Positions 18,539-26,161 are shown, counted from the first letter of the stretch. The stretch is 64,000 nt of DNA from JALOOB01 sp040766655 (GCA_040766655.1 JAXGQB010000008.1:310001-374000); one strand, 5' to 3'. Numbers and translations: made by a program. The notes: generated by a model not told the origin, from the letters alone.

Positions 18539-19387
18539 TCAACTGCGCAGTTGTGCCAGTAGCTTCTGCAATTCGCCATCATCGATGGCGTAGGTGTGCT
18601 CCGGCGCGGGGAAGGCCCCGCCCTCGACCTCCTTGCAGAACTGCCCCAACGCGTTCACCGTGACTGCCGCGAGGTCTGCGTATACCTTGAGGAACCGCGG
18701 CGACATCTCTTTGAACAATCCCAGCATGTCCTGCGTCACGAGCGCCTGGCCGTCGCAGTCAGGCCCTGAGCCGATCCCGATGGTGGGGATGTCGAGGCTG
18801 CGGGTGATGATCCGGCCCAGCGCAACCGGCAGGCACTCTAATACCAGGGCGAAGGCGCCCTGGCGGGCCATTTCGAGCGCGTCATCGATGATGGTCCTGG
18901 CGCCCGCTGCATCCTGCCCGGGGAGCTTGATGCGGCCCGCGCCGATGATCTTCTGCTTGGTGACGCCGACGTGCCCCATCACGGGTATGCCCGCAGCCGT
19001 GATCTCGCCGATCAGGTGAGCTTCGCGGCGGGTGCCTTCCAGGTGTACGCCGTCCGCGCCGCCCTCCTTCATCAGCCTTGAGGCGGTTCGCAACGCGTCT
19101 TCGGTGGTGTTGTACGATGCAAAGGGCATGGTGGTGACGACCATGCATCGTTTCGTGCCGTTGCGCACCGAGCGCGTGTGGTAAATCATCTCGTCGACCG
19201 AGACGGACACCGCTTCCCCCCGGCCGTTGCCGACGGTCCCAACCGCATCGCTCACGAGCACGATATCTGCGCCTGCCTGTTCGATGAACGATGCCATGGG
19301 ATAATCGTAGGCGGTCAGCATCGTGATCTTCTGCCCGCGCTGCTTCTTGCTGCGCAGGCTCGATGGCGTTACGTGCGGCGTGCTCAC
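18539..19387 (-). CDS. PanB-like ketopantoate hydroxymethyltransferase homologue with altered active site
   Basis: A 282-aa protein of the PanB / PEP-mutase barrel family, full length, starting with GTG at 19387 with GGAG just upstream. It keeps LTAYDYPMA, metal Asp47 in LVSDAVG, Glu117 in HLEG and catalytic Glu184 in LVLECLP. E. coli PanB has metal ligand Asp84 and Lys112; here the aligned positions are Thr86 (TTMPFASY) and His115 (GVHLEG). It lies 3 bp from a BMC shell gene and no other pantothenate gene is present. A different condensation or retro-aldol reaction in the microcompartment pathway is plausible; housekeeping pantothenate synthesis is less likely. Confidence 0.85.
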   Translation of the reverse strand: MSTPHVTPSSLRSKKQRGQKITMLTAYDYPMASFIEQAGADIVLVSDAVGTVGNGRGEAVSVSVDEMIYHTRSVRNGTKRCMVVTTMPFASYNTTEDALRTASRLMKEGGADGVHLEGTRREAHLIGEITAAGIPVMGHVGVTKQKIIGAGRIKLPGQDAAGARTIIDDALEMARQGAFALVLECLPVALGRIITRSLDIPTIGIGSGPDCDGQALVTQDMLGLFKEMSPRFLKVYADLAAVTVNALGQFCKEVEGGAFPAPEHTYAIDDGELQKLLAQLRS

Positions 19388-19390
19388 GCG

Positions 19391-19690
19391 TTACTCCAGT
19401 GTCTTGGGCAGGATCTGTTCGAGATCCAGATGAGGGCTGGGCAGCATGCGCACTGAGACGACCTGGCCCAGTCGACGGGCAGCCTGGCTGCCTGCTTCGA
19501 GTGCGGTCCGCACGGCGCCCACGTCGCCGCGAACCATCACCGTCATGTAGCCGCCGCCGATGGCCCGCCGCTGCATGAGCTTCACGTTAGCTGCCTTGAT
19601 CATGGCGTCCGCGGCCTCGATGCAGGCTACGAGGCCCTTCGTCTCGATCATCCCCAGGGCCCGCGTTCCGGGATCGAATTCTTCCGTCAT
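19391..19690 (-). CDS. BMC-H hexameric microcompartment shell protein
   Basis: A 99-aa single-BMC-domain protein (PduA/EutM/CcmK type) that forms hexameric shell tiles. It has ALGMIETKGLVACIEAADAM, the pore loop AIGGGYMTV and VRGDVGAVRTALEAG. The pore motif is GGG rather than the PduA-like GSG. The short C-terminal extension after the BMC fold (SPHLDLEQILPKT) is ordinary. It starts 37 bp after the BMC-P gene and is followed 3 bp later by the PanB-like gene. One of two BMC-H paralogues in the locus. Confidence 0.95.
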   Translation of the reverse strand: MTEEFDPGTRALGMIETKGLVACIEAADAMIKAANVKLMQRRAIGGGYMTVMVRGDVGAVRTALEAGSQAARRLGQVVSVRMLPSPHLDLEQILPKTLE

Positions 19691-19727
19691 GGTTCACACC
19701 TTCCTTGCAATGGGCGGCTCGAGCGCC

Positions 19728-20018
19728 TCAAGACTTTGTGAATGACTGCTCGCCGTAATAACGAATCGCGTCCAGGATGCCCACGATTGCCGCGTCCGCG
19801 GGAGATCGATCGTTCTGCACCGCGGCCCGGGCAGAGCTGCCCTGGCTCACCAGCACCAACTCGTCCTCGCCCGCGCCGACCAGGTCCACTGCCAGAAACG
19901 CGGGGCCGATCGCATTGCCCTGGGCATCCGCCTGTTGCACCACCAGCAGCTTGCTCGCCTGCAAGGCATCCAGCTTCAGCGAGGCGACCGCCGAACCAAC
20001 GACCTTGGCAATGATCAC
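19728..20018 (-). CDS. BMC-P pentameric vertex protein (EutN/CcmL family)
   Basis: A 96-aa EutN/CcmL-fold protein that caps the vertices of microcompartments. It begins MIIAKVVGSAVASLKLDAL and has LLVVQQADAQGNAIG, VDLVGAGEDELVLVSQGSSAR and the closing AAIVGILDAI, all diagnostic of the family and of normal length. It is the only pentamer gene in the locus, so by itself it would have to close all twelve vertices. Flanked by shell genes with gaps of 37 and 10 bp. Confidence 0.95.
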   Translation of the reverse strand: MIIAKVVGSAVASLKLDALQASKLLVVQQADAQGNAIGPAFLAVDLVGAGEDELVLVSQGSSARAAVQNDRSPADAAIVGILDAIRYYGEQSFTKS

Positions 20019-20028
20019 TTTGCGCCTC

Positions 20029-20373
20029 CTATCCCTGTCTGGCGAGCTGCTTCACAGCCCCGATGAGGTCGTCCACGAGCCCGTTTGCGGCTGGGCCGGC
20101 GTTCTGCCGGGTGGTTGTGTCAGCAGATGGTTCGAGGGGGCCGTGCTGGCAGCCCTTGGGCTTATCGACATCGGGCGTGACGGTGGGGGGGCGTGCCGGA
20201 GTGCTTCCCGGCAGGACAGCACTCCGCTCTGCGGTGTTGACCAGCCGGAGGCCGAGCTGGGCGGCCGTGTCGCGAGCAATCGCGGTGAGAACCACGTCGT
20301 CGTCGATGGCCAGCTCGCGAATTCCCTGGCTTGCCAGCGCCTCGATATCAGCGGCGGAGTAGAACGTCTTCAC
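20029..20373 (-). CDS. Small BMC-associated protein with EutQ/EutT-like N-terminus and candidate encapsulation helix
   Basis: A 114-aa protein starting with GTG at 20373, overlapping the BMC-T stop codon by 4 bp. Residues 1-46 (KTFYSAADIEALASQG then DDDVVLTAIARDTAAQLGLRL) resemble the short N-terminal motif shared by EutQ, EutT and other BMC-associated proteins. A disordered Pro/Thr/Gly-rich middle (about 50-95) leads to a C-terminal amphipathic stretch NGLVDDLIGAVKQLARQG, which has the form of a BMC encapsulation peptide. No catalytic domain is visible, so an adaptor or scaffold between shell and cargo is the best guess. The specific family was not recognised. Confidence 0.7.
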   Translation of the reverse strand: MKTFYSAADIEALASQGIRELAIDDDVVLTAIARDTAAQLGLRLVNTAERSAVLPGSTPARPPTVTPDVDKPKGCQHGPLEPSADTTTRQNAGPAANGLVDDLIGAVKQLARQG

Positions 20374-20999
20374 TTACGCGCTCCCCCGGCCGTTCCCGGC
20401 AGGCTGTTGACCGCGGTGACGGCCGCGTCGCGTGCCACCCGAACGGCCGACTCGGTGCCCGAAATGTAGAGGCGGCCGAACTTGCCTGCGGGCTGGTAGT
20501 GCACGAGGGTGATGTCGGCGGCCTTCTCAGCTTCGTTCGCGGCCAGCATGACGTAGGCGGCCGGAACCACCTCGATCACGCACAGCGTTTGCCCCTTGAG
20601 CAGCAGGCCGCCGCGGCTCGTCTGGTTCACCAGTTGCGCCTCCCACGGATCCACGCCGGTGACGGTCTTGACGGACACGACTTCCGGCTTCCAGCGATCC
20701 GCCTCGGTCATGTTGAATCGGGCGAGAGCCTGCTGTCCGGCAACCTTGACGCCTTCCTGGTGGAACCCGTGGATTTCAAGCGTGCCGTATTCGCGCTCGA
20801 CCCGCAGCAGTCCCGGGCGCACGTCAGTGGTCTTGAGGGCCGCGTCGAGCACCTCGTACACATCGCTGGCCGGCGCCAGTTCCACGAAGATCTCTGCCAT
20901 GCCCTCGACGGGGGTGTCGCCCTGCAGCAGGATGCCCGTCAGTGCGGCATACTGTGGCTGCATGGCGTCTATGAGAACGTAGGTTCTGAGGTCCATCAT
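20370..20999 (-). CDS. BMC-T tandem-domain trimeric shell protein
   Basis: A 209-aa protein made of two BMC-like folds in tandem, the trimer-forming shell class. The first half begins MDLRTYVLIDAMQPQYAAL and contains VELAPASDVYEVLDAALK; the second half contains AYVMLAANEAEKAADITLVHY and GRLYISGTESAVRVARDAA. The layout is that of BMC-T proteins rather than EutL. The extra Met at 20999 or the next codon can both serve as start. It ends overlapping the start of the small EutQ-like protein, so the two are translationally coupled. Confidence 0.85.
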   Translation of the reverse strand: MMDLRTYVLIDAMQPQYAALTGILLQGDTPVEGMAEIFVELAPASDVYEVLDAALKTTDVRPGLLRVEREYGTLEIHGFHQEGVKVAGQQALARFNMTEADRWKPEVVSVKTVTGVDPWEAQLVNQTSRGGLLLKGQTLCVIEVVPAAYVMLAANEAEKAADITLVHYQPAGKFGRLYISGTESAVRVARDAAVTAVNSLPGTAGGARK

Positions 21000-21008
21000 G
21001 CAGCCCTT

Positions 21009-21329
21009 TCAGTCCGCCAGCGCCCGGACGACCCTGGTCTCGCCCCCAGGCAGCAGCTTCTCAACGAGGGCATGCGGCCGGGCAATGACGTGGGCGGTCA
21101 CGAGCTCGCCGGCCCGTTTAGCTGCCGCAACTCCGGCATCCACTGCTGCCTGCACTGCGCCCACCTCGCCGCGCACGAAGATCGTGACGTAGCCGCCGCC
21201 GATCTCTTCCTGCGCGACCAGCCGGACGTAGGCCACCTTGCTCATCGCATCGGCTGCCTCGATGGAGGCCACCAGTCCGCGGGTCTCCACCATTCCTAAC
21301 GCGGTCATCGGTGCGTGTGTCTGAGCCAT
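21009..21329 (-). CDS. BMC-H hexameric microcompartment shell protein (second paralogue)
   Basis: A 106-aa single-BMC-domain protein with ALGMVETRGLVASIEAADAM, pore loop EIGGGYVTI and VRGEVGAVQAAVDAG. It is preceded by a strong AAGGAGGAAGG ribosome-binding site, as expected for an abundant shell tile. It differs from the other BMC-H copy at many positions but shares the GGG pore motif. It starts 34 bp after the UlaD fusion gene and is followed 9 bp later by the BMC-T gene. Confidence 0.95.
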   Translation of the reverse strand: MAQTHAPMTALGMVETRGLVASIEAADAMSKVAYVRLVAQEEIGGGYVTIFVRGEVGAVQAAVDAGVAAAKRAGELVTAHVIARPHALVEKLLPGGETRVVRALAD

Positions 21330-21363
21330 TCACCTTCCTCCTTGCATTACGCGATCTGCCAGC

Positions 21364-22449
21364 CTAGTCCCGCAGAATTCGCTCTGCCACGGCGATGCCG
21401 GCTGGAACATCGACCGAATACCCGAGCCGCTGTATCGCACGGCCCGCCGCCCGGAGCAGATCGAGCACCTCGTTCGGGGTGCCTCCCGGTAACTGCGCGG
21501 GGTCGAGCACGAAGCTGCCCTCGGCGCCGCGGGTGACGGCCGGGCTCCGGCCGAACTCTTCTGAGATCCGGGCGACCACGTCGCCGGCGTTGAGGCCGGC
21601 GGGCGCCACCACCTCGACCCGTGTGCCCCAGCAGAAGCGCTGCGGCGAATCGCAGCCGGGGCATTCCCGGCCATCCACGGTCAACATCAGGCCCATCTCG
21701 CTCACGCCCCAGCGGAGCGCTTTAGCTGCGTTCTCGGCCGCGCTTTGCAGCGCCACCTTGCCGCCGGGATAGACGGGGGAGGTTGCTGCGCCGCTGCCCC
21801 AGAGGCGCTGCATCTCCATCCGGAATTCGTGCGCCGACTGGCGCGGGTCCGGGGTCTCCCGGATGCCGCGACCGCAGATCACGACCGAGACGGCCAGCGG
21901 CTGGAAGAACGGCAGCAGTTGCTTCGTGAGGCCACCGGTCACGGTGATCTTGAAGCCCATGTCGATGAGCTGCCGGATCACTGTGCGGTCTTCCTCGACC
22001 CATTGGCGTGCGAAGGTCTGTTCGTCCCAGCCGCGGTGGTAGACCATCCGCTCGACGCCGATCTGGCGCCACTCCCTGGCGCGGGCGAGGATGTCGCGCA
22101 CGCCAGTCAGTTCCATCAGCATCTCCTTGTGCGCCGCCTTGGCGGCCTCCAGCGCTGACTCGACCGTCGCGAGTGCGGCGCCGCCGATCACGGTCATCAT
22201 GTCTGCACCCGCGTCGAAGGCCATCTTGGCCTCCAATCCGCCGACGTCGGGGCTCTTGAAGTCGGCCAGGATCAGCTTGTCCGGTCCGACCAGGTCGCGC
22301 ATTGCCCTGATTGCATCGAGTCCCACCGCCTTGCACAGGGGCGTCCCGATCTCGATGATGTCCACCTCGGGCGCGACCTTCACGGCCATCGCCAGCGCGG
22401 GCGGCAGGGTGATGTAGTCCATCGCGATTTGGAGCATGGGTACGGACAT
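21364..22449 (-). CDS. 3-keto-L-gulonate-6-phosphate decarboxylase (UlaD-like) fused to an unknown C-terminal domain
   Basis: A 361-aa protein. Residues 1-216 match UlaD/SgbH of the orotidine-decarboxylase suprafamily: Asp11, Glu33 (IIEIGT), LADFKSPD (Asp63, Lys65, Asp68), Glu113 (MELTG), His138 (VYHRGWD), TVTGG and CGRGIR are kept. UlaD Arg139, a residue that separates it from hexulose-6-phosphate synthase, is Trp141 here. Residues 217-361 are an extra domain not found in UlaD, containing three cysteines (CPGC, then Cys273) and a helical end. The expected reaction is 3-keto-L-gulonate 6-phosphate to L-xylulose 5-phosphate plus CO2, but the substitution leaves room for another substrate. It sits between the E2 gene and shell genes. 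Confidence 0.85.
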   Translation of the reverse strand: MSVPMLQIAMDYITLPPALAMAVKVAPEVDIIEIGTPLCKAVGLDAIRAMRDLVGPDKLILADFKSPDVGGLEAKMAFDAGADMMTVIGGAALATVESALEAAKAAHKEMLMELTGVRDILARAREWRQIGVERMVYHRGWDEQTFARQWVEEDRTVIRQLIDMGFKITVTGGLTKQLLPFFQPLAVSVVICGRGIRETPDPRQSAHEFRMEMQRLWGSGAATSPVYPGGKVALQSAAENAAKALRWGVSEMGLMLTVDGRECPGCDSPQRFCWGTRVEVVAPAGLNAGDVVARISEEFGRSPAVTRGAEGSFVLDPAQLPGGTPNEVLDLLRAAGRAIQRLGYSVDVPAGIAVAERILRD

Positions 22450-22476
22450 GGGCGCTACGCTTTCATCTTGGTATGG

Positions 22477-22494
22477 AAGGGGATCACTCCCCTT
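22477..22494. promoter_or_regulatory. Small hairpin in front of the UlaD fusion gene
   Basis: AAGGGGA (22477-22483) and TCCCCTT (22488-22494) form a 7-bp stem with a TCAC loop, in the 100-bp gap between the E2 stop and the UlaD start. No T-run follows on the minus strand. It may partly insulate or stabilise the downstream shell message. Confidence 0.4.
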
Positions 22495-22514
22495 GTCGAA
22501 CCGATGCCGGCATG

Positions 22515-22558
22515 GCGGGAGCCCGGCTCATTCGAGGCGGGAGTCCGGCTCATTCGAG
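22515..22558. repeat. 22-bp tandem duplication at the 3' end of the E2 gene
   Basis: Two adjacent 22-bp copies (22515-22536 and 22537-22558) differ by one base. The second copy contains the E2 stop codon (22550-22552), so the other copy lies just beyond it in the spacer. Looks like a small slippage duplication. Confidence 0.75.
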
Positions 22559-23947
22559 CAGGAGCCCCGGATGCTCGAGTGCGCTGCGAATGGTTGCCAG
22601 GAAGCGGGCTGCGGCCGCGCCATCGAGGACGCGGTGGTCAGCGGTCAGTGCCAGCGAGGCCATGGGACGGATCTCGATCTTGTCGTCGAAGACCTCGGCA
22701 CGTCGGGCCACTCGCCCCACGGCCAGGATGGCGGCCTGGGGCGGGTTGACGATGGCGGTGAAGCGGTCGATGCCGAGCATACCGAGGTTCGACACGGTGA
22801 AGGTGCCGCCCTGAAGGTCCTCAAGGCGCAGCTTGCCCGCGCGGGCCCGGCTCGTGAGGTCTGCCATCTGCTCTGCGATCCGGCGCAGCCCCGCCGCGTC
22901 GGCCTCGCGCACGACGGGCACGATGAGCCCGGCCTCGATGGCGGTCGCCACGCCGACGTTCACCTCGTCCCACTCGACGATGCCGTCATCCCGGAAGGAG
23001 GCATTGGCCTCGGGGTGCTGCCGCAATGCCCAGGCGCAAGCCTTGACGATGATGGCGGTCAGGGTGACCCTGGCTTGTCCCTCCGCGGTGCGGGCCTTGA
23101 GATCCTCGACGACGTCGAGCGCACGGCCCATGTCTACATCCACGCTGACGGTGAACTGAGGCGCTTCCCGCACGCTGGCTGTCATGCGCTCAGCGATGGT
23201 GCGACGGATGTTGGTCAACGGCACCACGCGGCGCACCGCGATGGCGTCGAATGCGGGTGGGGGCGACGGGATAGTGGGGACTGGGGACTGGGGACCGGGG
23301 ACTGGGCGCTCAGCGGCGGCCACGACGTCGTCGGACTGGATGCGTCCGTCTGGCCCGGTCCCGCGCACCTCCCTGAGATCGACCCCCAGCTCGCGCGCGA
23401 TGCGCCGGGCTGCGGGCACGGCCCGCACTTTTCCGTCCCATGCTGCCGCGTCCTCTGCTACTCCGCCCTGCGCGGTGCGTGCCAGCGCGGCCTCCACGTC
23501 TTCGCGTGAGATGCGGCCGAGCGGGCCTGTTCCGGTGATGGTGTTGAGGTCCAGCCCGTGGCTCTCGGCCAGCCGGGCGGCCAGCGGGGTCGCCTTGGCG
23601 AGCGCGCCGGCGTGCGCGTCAACATGCGTGTCGGCCTGCGGGACCGCCGGTGTGGCGGTTGGCGTCACGGCGGGTTTTCCGGCAGGGGAAGCCGTTTCCA
23701 GTGTTTCGCCGGGTTTCATGATGTAGGCAATCGGCGTGGCAATGGGAACGACTTCCCCCGGCCGGGCGGAGATACCGGCGAGGATGCCCGTCGCCGGCGC
23801 TTCCACCTCTTGGTTGACCTTGTCGGTCTCTACCTCCAGGAGCGCTTCGCCCTTCTCGACCTGATCGCCCTCGTTCTTCAGCCAGGCAACCACCTTGCCG
23901 GTCTCCTGGGTCATCTCGAACTTGGGCATGATCACTGCTGTCGGCAT
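22550..23947 (-). CDS. Dihydrolipoamide acyltransferase (E2) with one lipoyl and two subunit-binding domains
   Basis: A 465-aa E2 core protein. The start at 23947 gives the standard lipoyl-domain beginning PTAVIMPKFEMTQETG, with the lipoylated Lys43 in ETDKVNQ. Two peripheral-subunit-binding domains follow, at about 118-155 (TGTGPLGRISREDV) and 176-212 (RGTGPDGRIQSDDV). The catalytic acyltransferase domain runs from about 240 to the end, with the active-site HRVLDG at 438-443. The Pro-rich linker before the catalytic domain is encoded by a heptamer repeat. It passes acyl groups from the adjacent E1 to CoA. No E3 lipoamide dehydrogenase is in the window. Acetoin, pyruvate or branched-chain 2-oxoacid specificity is open. 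Confidence 0.9.
   Translation of the reverse strand: MPTAVIMPKFEMTQETGKVVAWLKNEGDQVEKGEALLEVETDKVNQEVEAPATGILAGISARPGEVVPIATPIAYIMKPGETLETASPAGKPAVTPTATPAVPQADTHVDAHAGALAKATPLAARLAESHGLDLNTITGTGPLGRISREDVEAALARTAQGGVAEDAAAWDGKVRAVPAARRIARELGVDLREVRGTGPDGRIQSDDVVAAAERPVPGPQSPVPTIPSPPPAFDAIAVRRVVPLTNIRRTIAERMTASVREAPQFTVSVDVDMGRALDVVEDLKARTAEGQARVTLTAIIVKACAWALRQHPEANASFRDDGIVEWDEVNVGVATAIEAGLIVPVVREADAAGLRRIAEQMADLTSRARAGKLRLEDLQGGTFTVSNLGMLGIDRFTAIVNPPQAAILAVGRVARRAEVFDDKIEIRPMASLALTADHRVLDGAAAARFLATIRSALEHPGLLLE
23276..23303. repeat. Heptamer tandem repeat inside the E2 linker
   Basis: Four consecutive 7-bp units (GGGGACT, GGGGACT, GGGGACC, GGGGACT) encode part of the Pro-rich linker PVPGPQSPVP. 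The flanking GGGCGCTCAG also follows a related degenerate heptamer run at 26243-26273, pointing to a dispersed repeat family rather than pure coding constraint. Confidence 0.75.
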
Positions 23948-23996
23948 AGTTCTCGTTCCTCGCCCCTCTGTACGATGGTCGTGCGTCGTCCGGACG

Positions 23997-26078
23997 CTAA
24001 ATCTCGGTCCTGGCCAGCTTGCGCCCGGCAGCCACGATGTCATCCACCTGCGGCACCGCGGCCTTCTCCAGCCTGGGGTTGTAGGGGATGGGTACATCCG
24101 CACCGCCCAGACGAACGATCGGCGCTTCGAGATAGGCGAACGCCGGACTCTCTGCGATCATGGCTGCGATCTCGCCGCCGAAGCCACCCATCAACGGCGC
24201 TTCGTGGACCACCAGCAGCCGCCCCGTCTTCCTGACGGAGTCGATGAGCGTGGCCGAGTCGTACGGCTTCAGCGATCGTAGATCGATAACTTCCAGTTCG
24301 ATGCTCTCTGCGGCCAGCGTCTCGGCCGCGGCGAGCGCACGGGTGACCATGATCGACGTGGCTACGACGGTGACGGCAGACCCGGTGCGTCGGACGGCAG
24401 CCTGTCCCAGCGGGACGACGTACGGCTCGACCGGCACGGGGCCGCGTGACTTGTAGAGCAGCTTGTTCTCGACGAAGAGAACCGGGTTGTTTTCGGCGAT
24501 CGCCGCGAGAAGCATGCCCTTGGCATCGTACGGCGTGGCCGGCGCGACGAGCTTGAGGCCCGGTACATTGAGGAACCACGACTCCAGGCTCTCGCAGTGC
24601 TGTGCGGCCGCGCCCGTGCCGGACCCTGCCGGCAGGCGCACCACCATGGGCACGGTTGCCTTGCCGCCGAACATGTAGCGGATTTTGGCGCCCTGCAGCA
24701 CCGTCTGCTCCATGCCGAGGGTGATGAAGTCCATGAACTGCATCTCGGCCACGGGGCGCATCCCCATGACGGCCGACCCAACCGCCGCGCCGATGATGGC
24801 GTTCTCCGAGATGGGCGTGTCCCGCACGCGATCCGGCCCGAATTCCTCGATGAGGCCCTTCGTCACACCGAATGCGCCGCCATAGACGCCGATGTCCTCG
24901 CCCAGCAGGAAGACCTTCGCGTCGTTCGCGAGGGCCTGGGCCATCGCCTCTCGCAGCGCCTCGGAATAGGTGATCTCGCGCGTACCCGGCGGCGGATTGA
25001 CCGGGACGCTGGGGCCGAAGGTTGCGCGGGCCCATGCGGGTGCGATCCGGCCCGGATCGGCCGCCACGTCCGGTTCAACGAAATAGACGTCGTTTGTGAG
25101 CCCCTCGATCGAAGGCTCGGGGCCGGCGTCGCCGAAGGCGATCGCCTCCTCGATGGCCGCCTCGGCCCGTGCCTGCAAGGCCTCGATCTCCGCAGGGGTC
25201 AATACGCCTTGTGCGATCAGGTGCTGTTCGAAACGCCGGATGGCATCCCGGTGCTTCCACTCCTCGACCTCTTCCTTCGTTCGATAGAGTTGCTGGTCGC
25301 TCTTGGAGTGTCCCAGGTAGCGATAGGTCACGGCGTTGATGAGCACCGGCCCTTGCTGCGACCGGGCATGTTCAGCCGCTTCCTGCACGGCCTCGTAGAC
25401 GGCCAGCACGTCCATCCCGTCGATCTGCCAGCCCGGGATCCCGTAGCCAACGGCCCGATCCGCGATGCTGGCTGCGTTCATGCCGCGGTGCAGCGGCATC
25501 GACATGCCGTACTGGTTGTTCTCGCACAGAAACACGACCGGGAGCTTCCACACGGAGGCCATATTCAGGCTCTCGTGGAAGTTGCCTTCGTTCGACGCAC
25601 CGTCGCCGAAGAAGCAGAGCACGACGCGGTCTTCCTGCCGCAGCTTCAGGGCCAGGCCCGCGCCCACCGAAAGGGGCAGGCCGCCGCTGACAACGCCGTT
25701 GGCCCCGAGGCTGCCGAGGCTGAGGTCAGCCATGTGCATGGAGCCGCCTCGGCCGTGGCAGACGCCGTTTTCCTTACCCAACAGCTCGGCCATCATCTCA
25801 CGCACGTCCTGCCCTTTGCCGATCGCATGGGCATGGCCGCGATGGGTCGATACGATGTAGTCGTCCGGCCGGAGGGCCGCGATTGCGCCGATGCCCACGC
25901 CTTCCTGCCCGATGCAGAGGTGCATGGTTCCGTGAACCTTGCCCAGGCCGTACTGCTGCCAGGCAGCCTCCTCGAACGCGCGCGTGAGGAGCATCTTGTA
26001 GTAGATTTCGGTCAGGGCTGATGAGGACAAATCATCCATTGTAGATGCGCCAGGTCTTGCTTCTGCAGTTTGGAGCAT
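23997..26078 (-). CDS. Fused E1 alpha-beta thiamine-diphosphate 2-oxoacid/acetoin-type dehydrogenase
   Basis: A 693-aa fusion of the two E1 subunits that are usually separate genes. The alpha half (to about 340) has THRGHAHAIGKG, CHGRGGSMHMAD and the ThDP motif starting GDGASNEG and ending ENNQ. The beta half (from about 365) has EITYSEALREAMAQAL, LLGEDIGVYGGAFGVTKGL, FMDFITLGMEQ and a final LEKAAVPQVDDIVAA. It decarboxylates a 2-oxoacid or cleaves acetoin and transfers the acyl group to the E2 gene product 49 bp downstream. It is the first gene after the operon promoter. The start at 26078 is tentative: the upstream Met at 26126 lies inside an operator copy, and neither candidate has a strong ribosome-binding site. 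Confidence 0.87.
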   Translation of the reverse strand: MLQTAEARPGASTMDDLSSSALTEIYYKMLLTRAFEEAAWQQYGLGKVHGTMHLCIGQEGVGIGAIAALRPDDYIVSTHRGHAHAIGKGQDVREMMAELLGKENGVCHGRGGSMHMADLSLGSLGANGVVSGGLPLSVGAGLALKLRQEDRVVLCFFGDGASNEGNFHESLNMASVWKLPVVFLCENNQYGMSMPLHRGMNAASIADRAVGYGIPGWQIDGMDVLAVYEAVQEAAEHARSQQGPVLINAVTYRYLGHSKSDQQLYRTKEEVEEWKHRDAIRRFEQHLIAQGVLTPAEIEALQARAEAAIEEAIAFGDAGPEPSIEGLTNDVYFVEPDVAADPGRIAPAWARATFGPSVPVNPPPGTREITYSEALREAMAQALANDAKVFLLGEDIGVYGGAFGVTKGLIEEFGPDRVRDTPISENAIIGAAVGSAVMGMRPVAEMQFMDFITLGMEQTVLQGAKIRYMFGGKATVPMVVRLPAGSGTGAAAQHCESLESWFLNVPGLKLVAPATPYDAKGMLLAAIAENNPVLFVENKLLYKSRGPVPVEPYVVPLGQAAVRRTGSAVTVVATSIMVTRALAAAETLAAESIELEVIDLRSLKPYDSATLIDSVRKTGRLLVVHEAPLMGGFGGEIAAMIAESPAFAYLEAPIVRLGGADVPIPYNPRLEKAAVPQVDDIVAAGRKLARTEI

Positions 26079-26121
26079 GGGTGTCGCCTGTCTGAGCGTT
26101 TTGTTGGAGACGATATCACAA

Positions 26122-26157
26122 TTCACATTTGTGCATATCGTATTCGCTTGTGTGCAT
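26122..26157. promoter_or_regulatory. Operator-like element, copy A (downstream of the predicted transcription start)
   Basis: TTCACATTTGT at 26122-26132, nine bases, ATTCGC at 26142-26147, then TTGTGTG. The same order and spacing recurs 55 bp away at copy B. This copy falls at and just after the expected transcript start of the minus-strand operon. It is probably bound by the regulator of the array, possibly the SorC-type protein at the left edge (inference). Confidence 0.65.
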
Positions 26158-26161
26158 GCTC

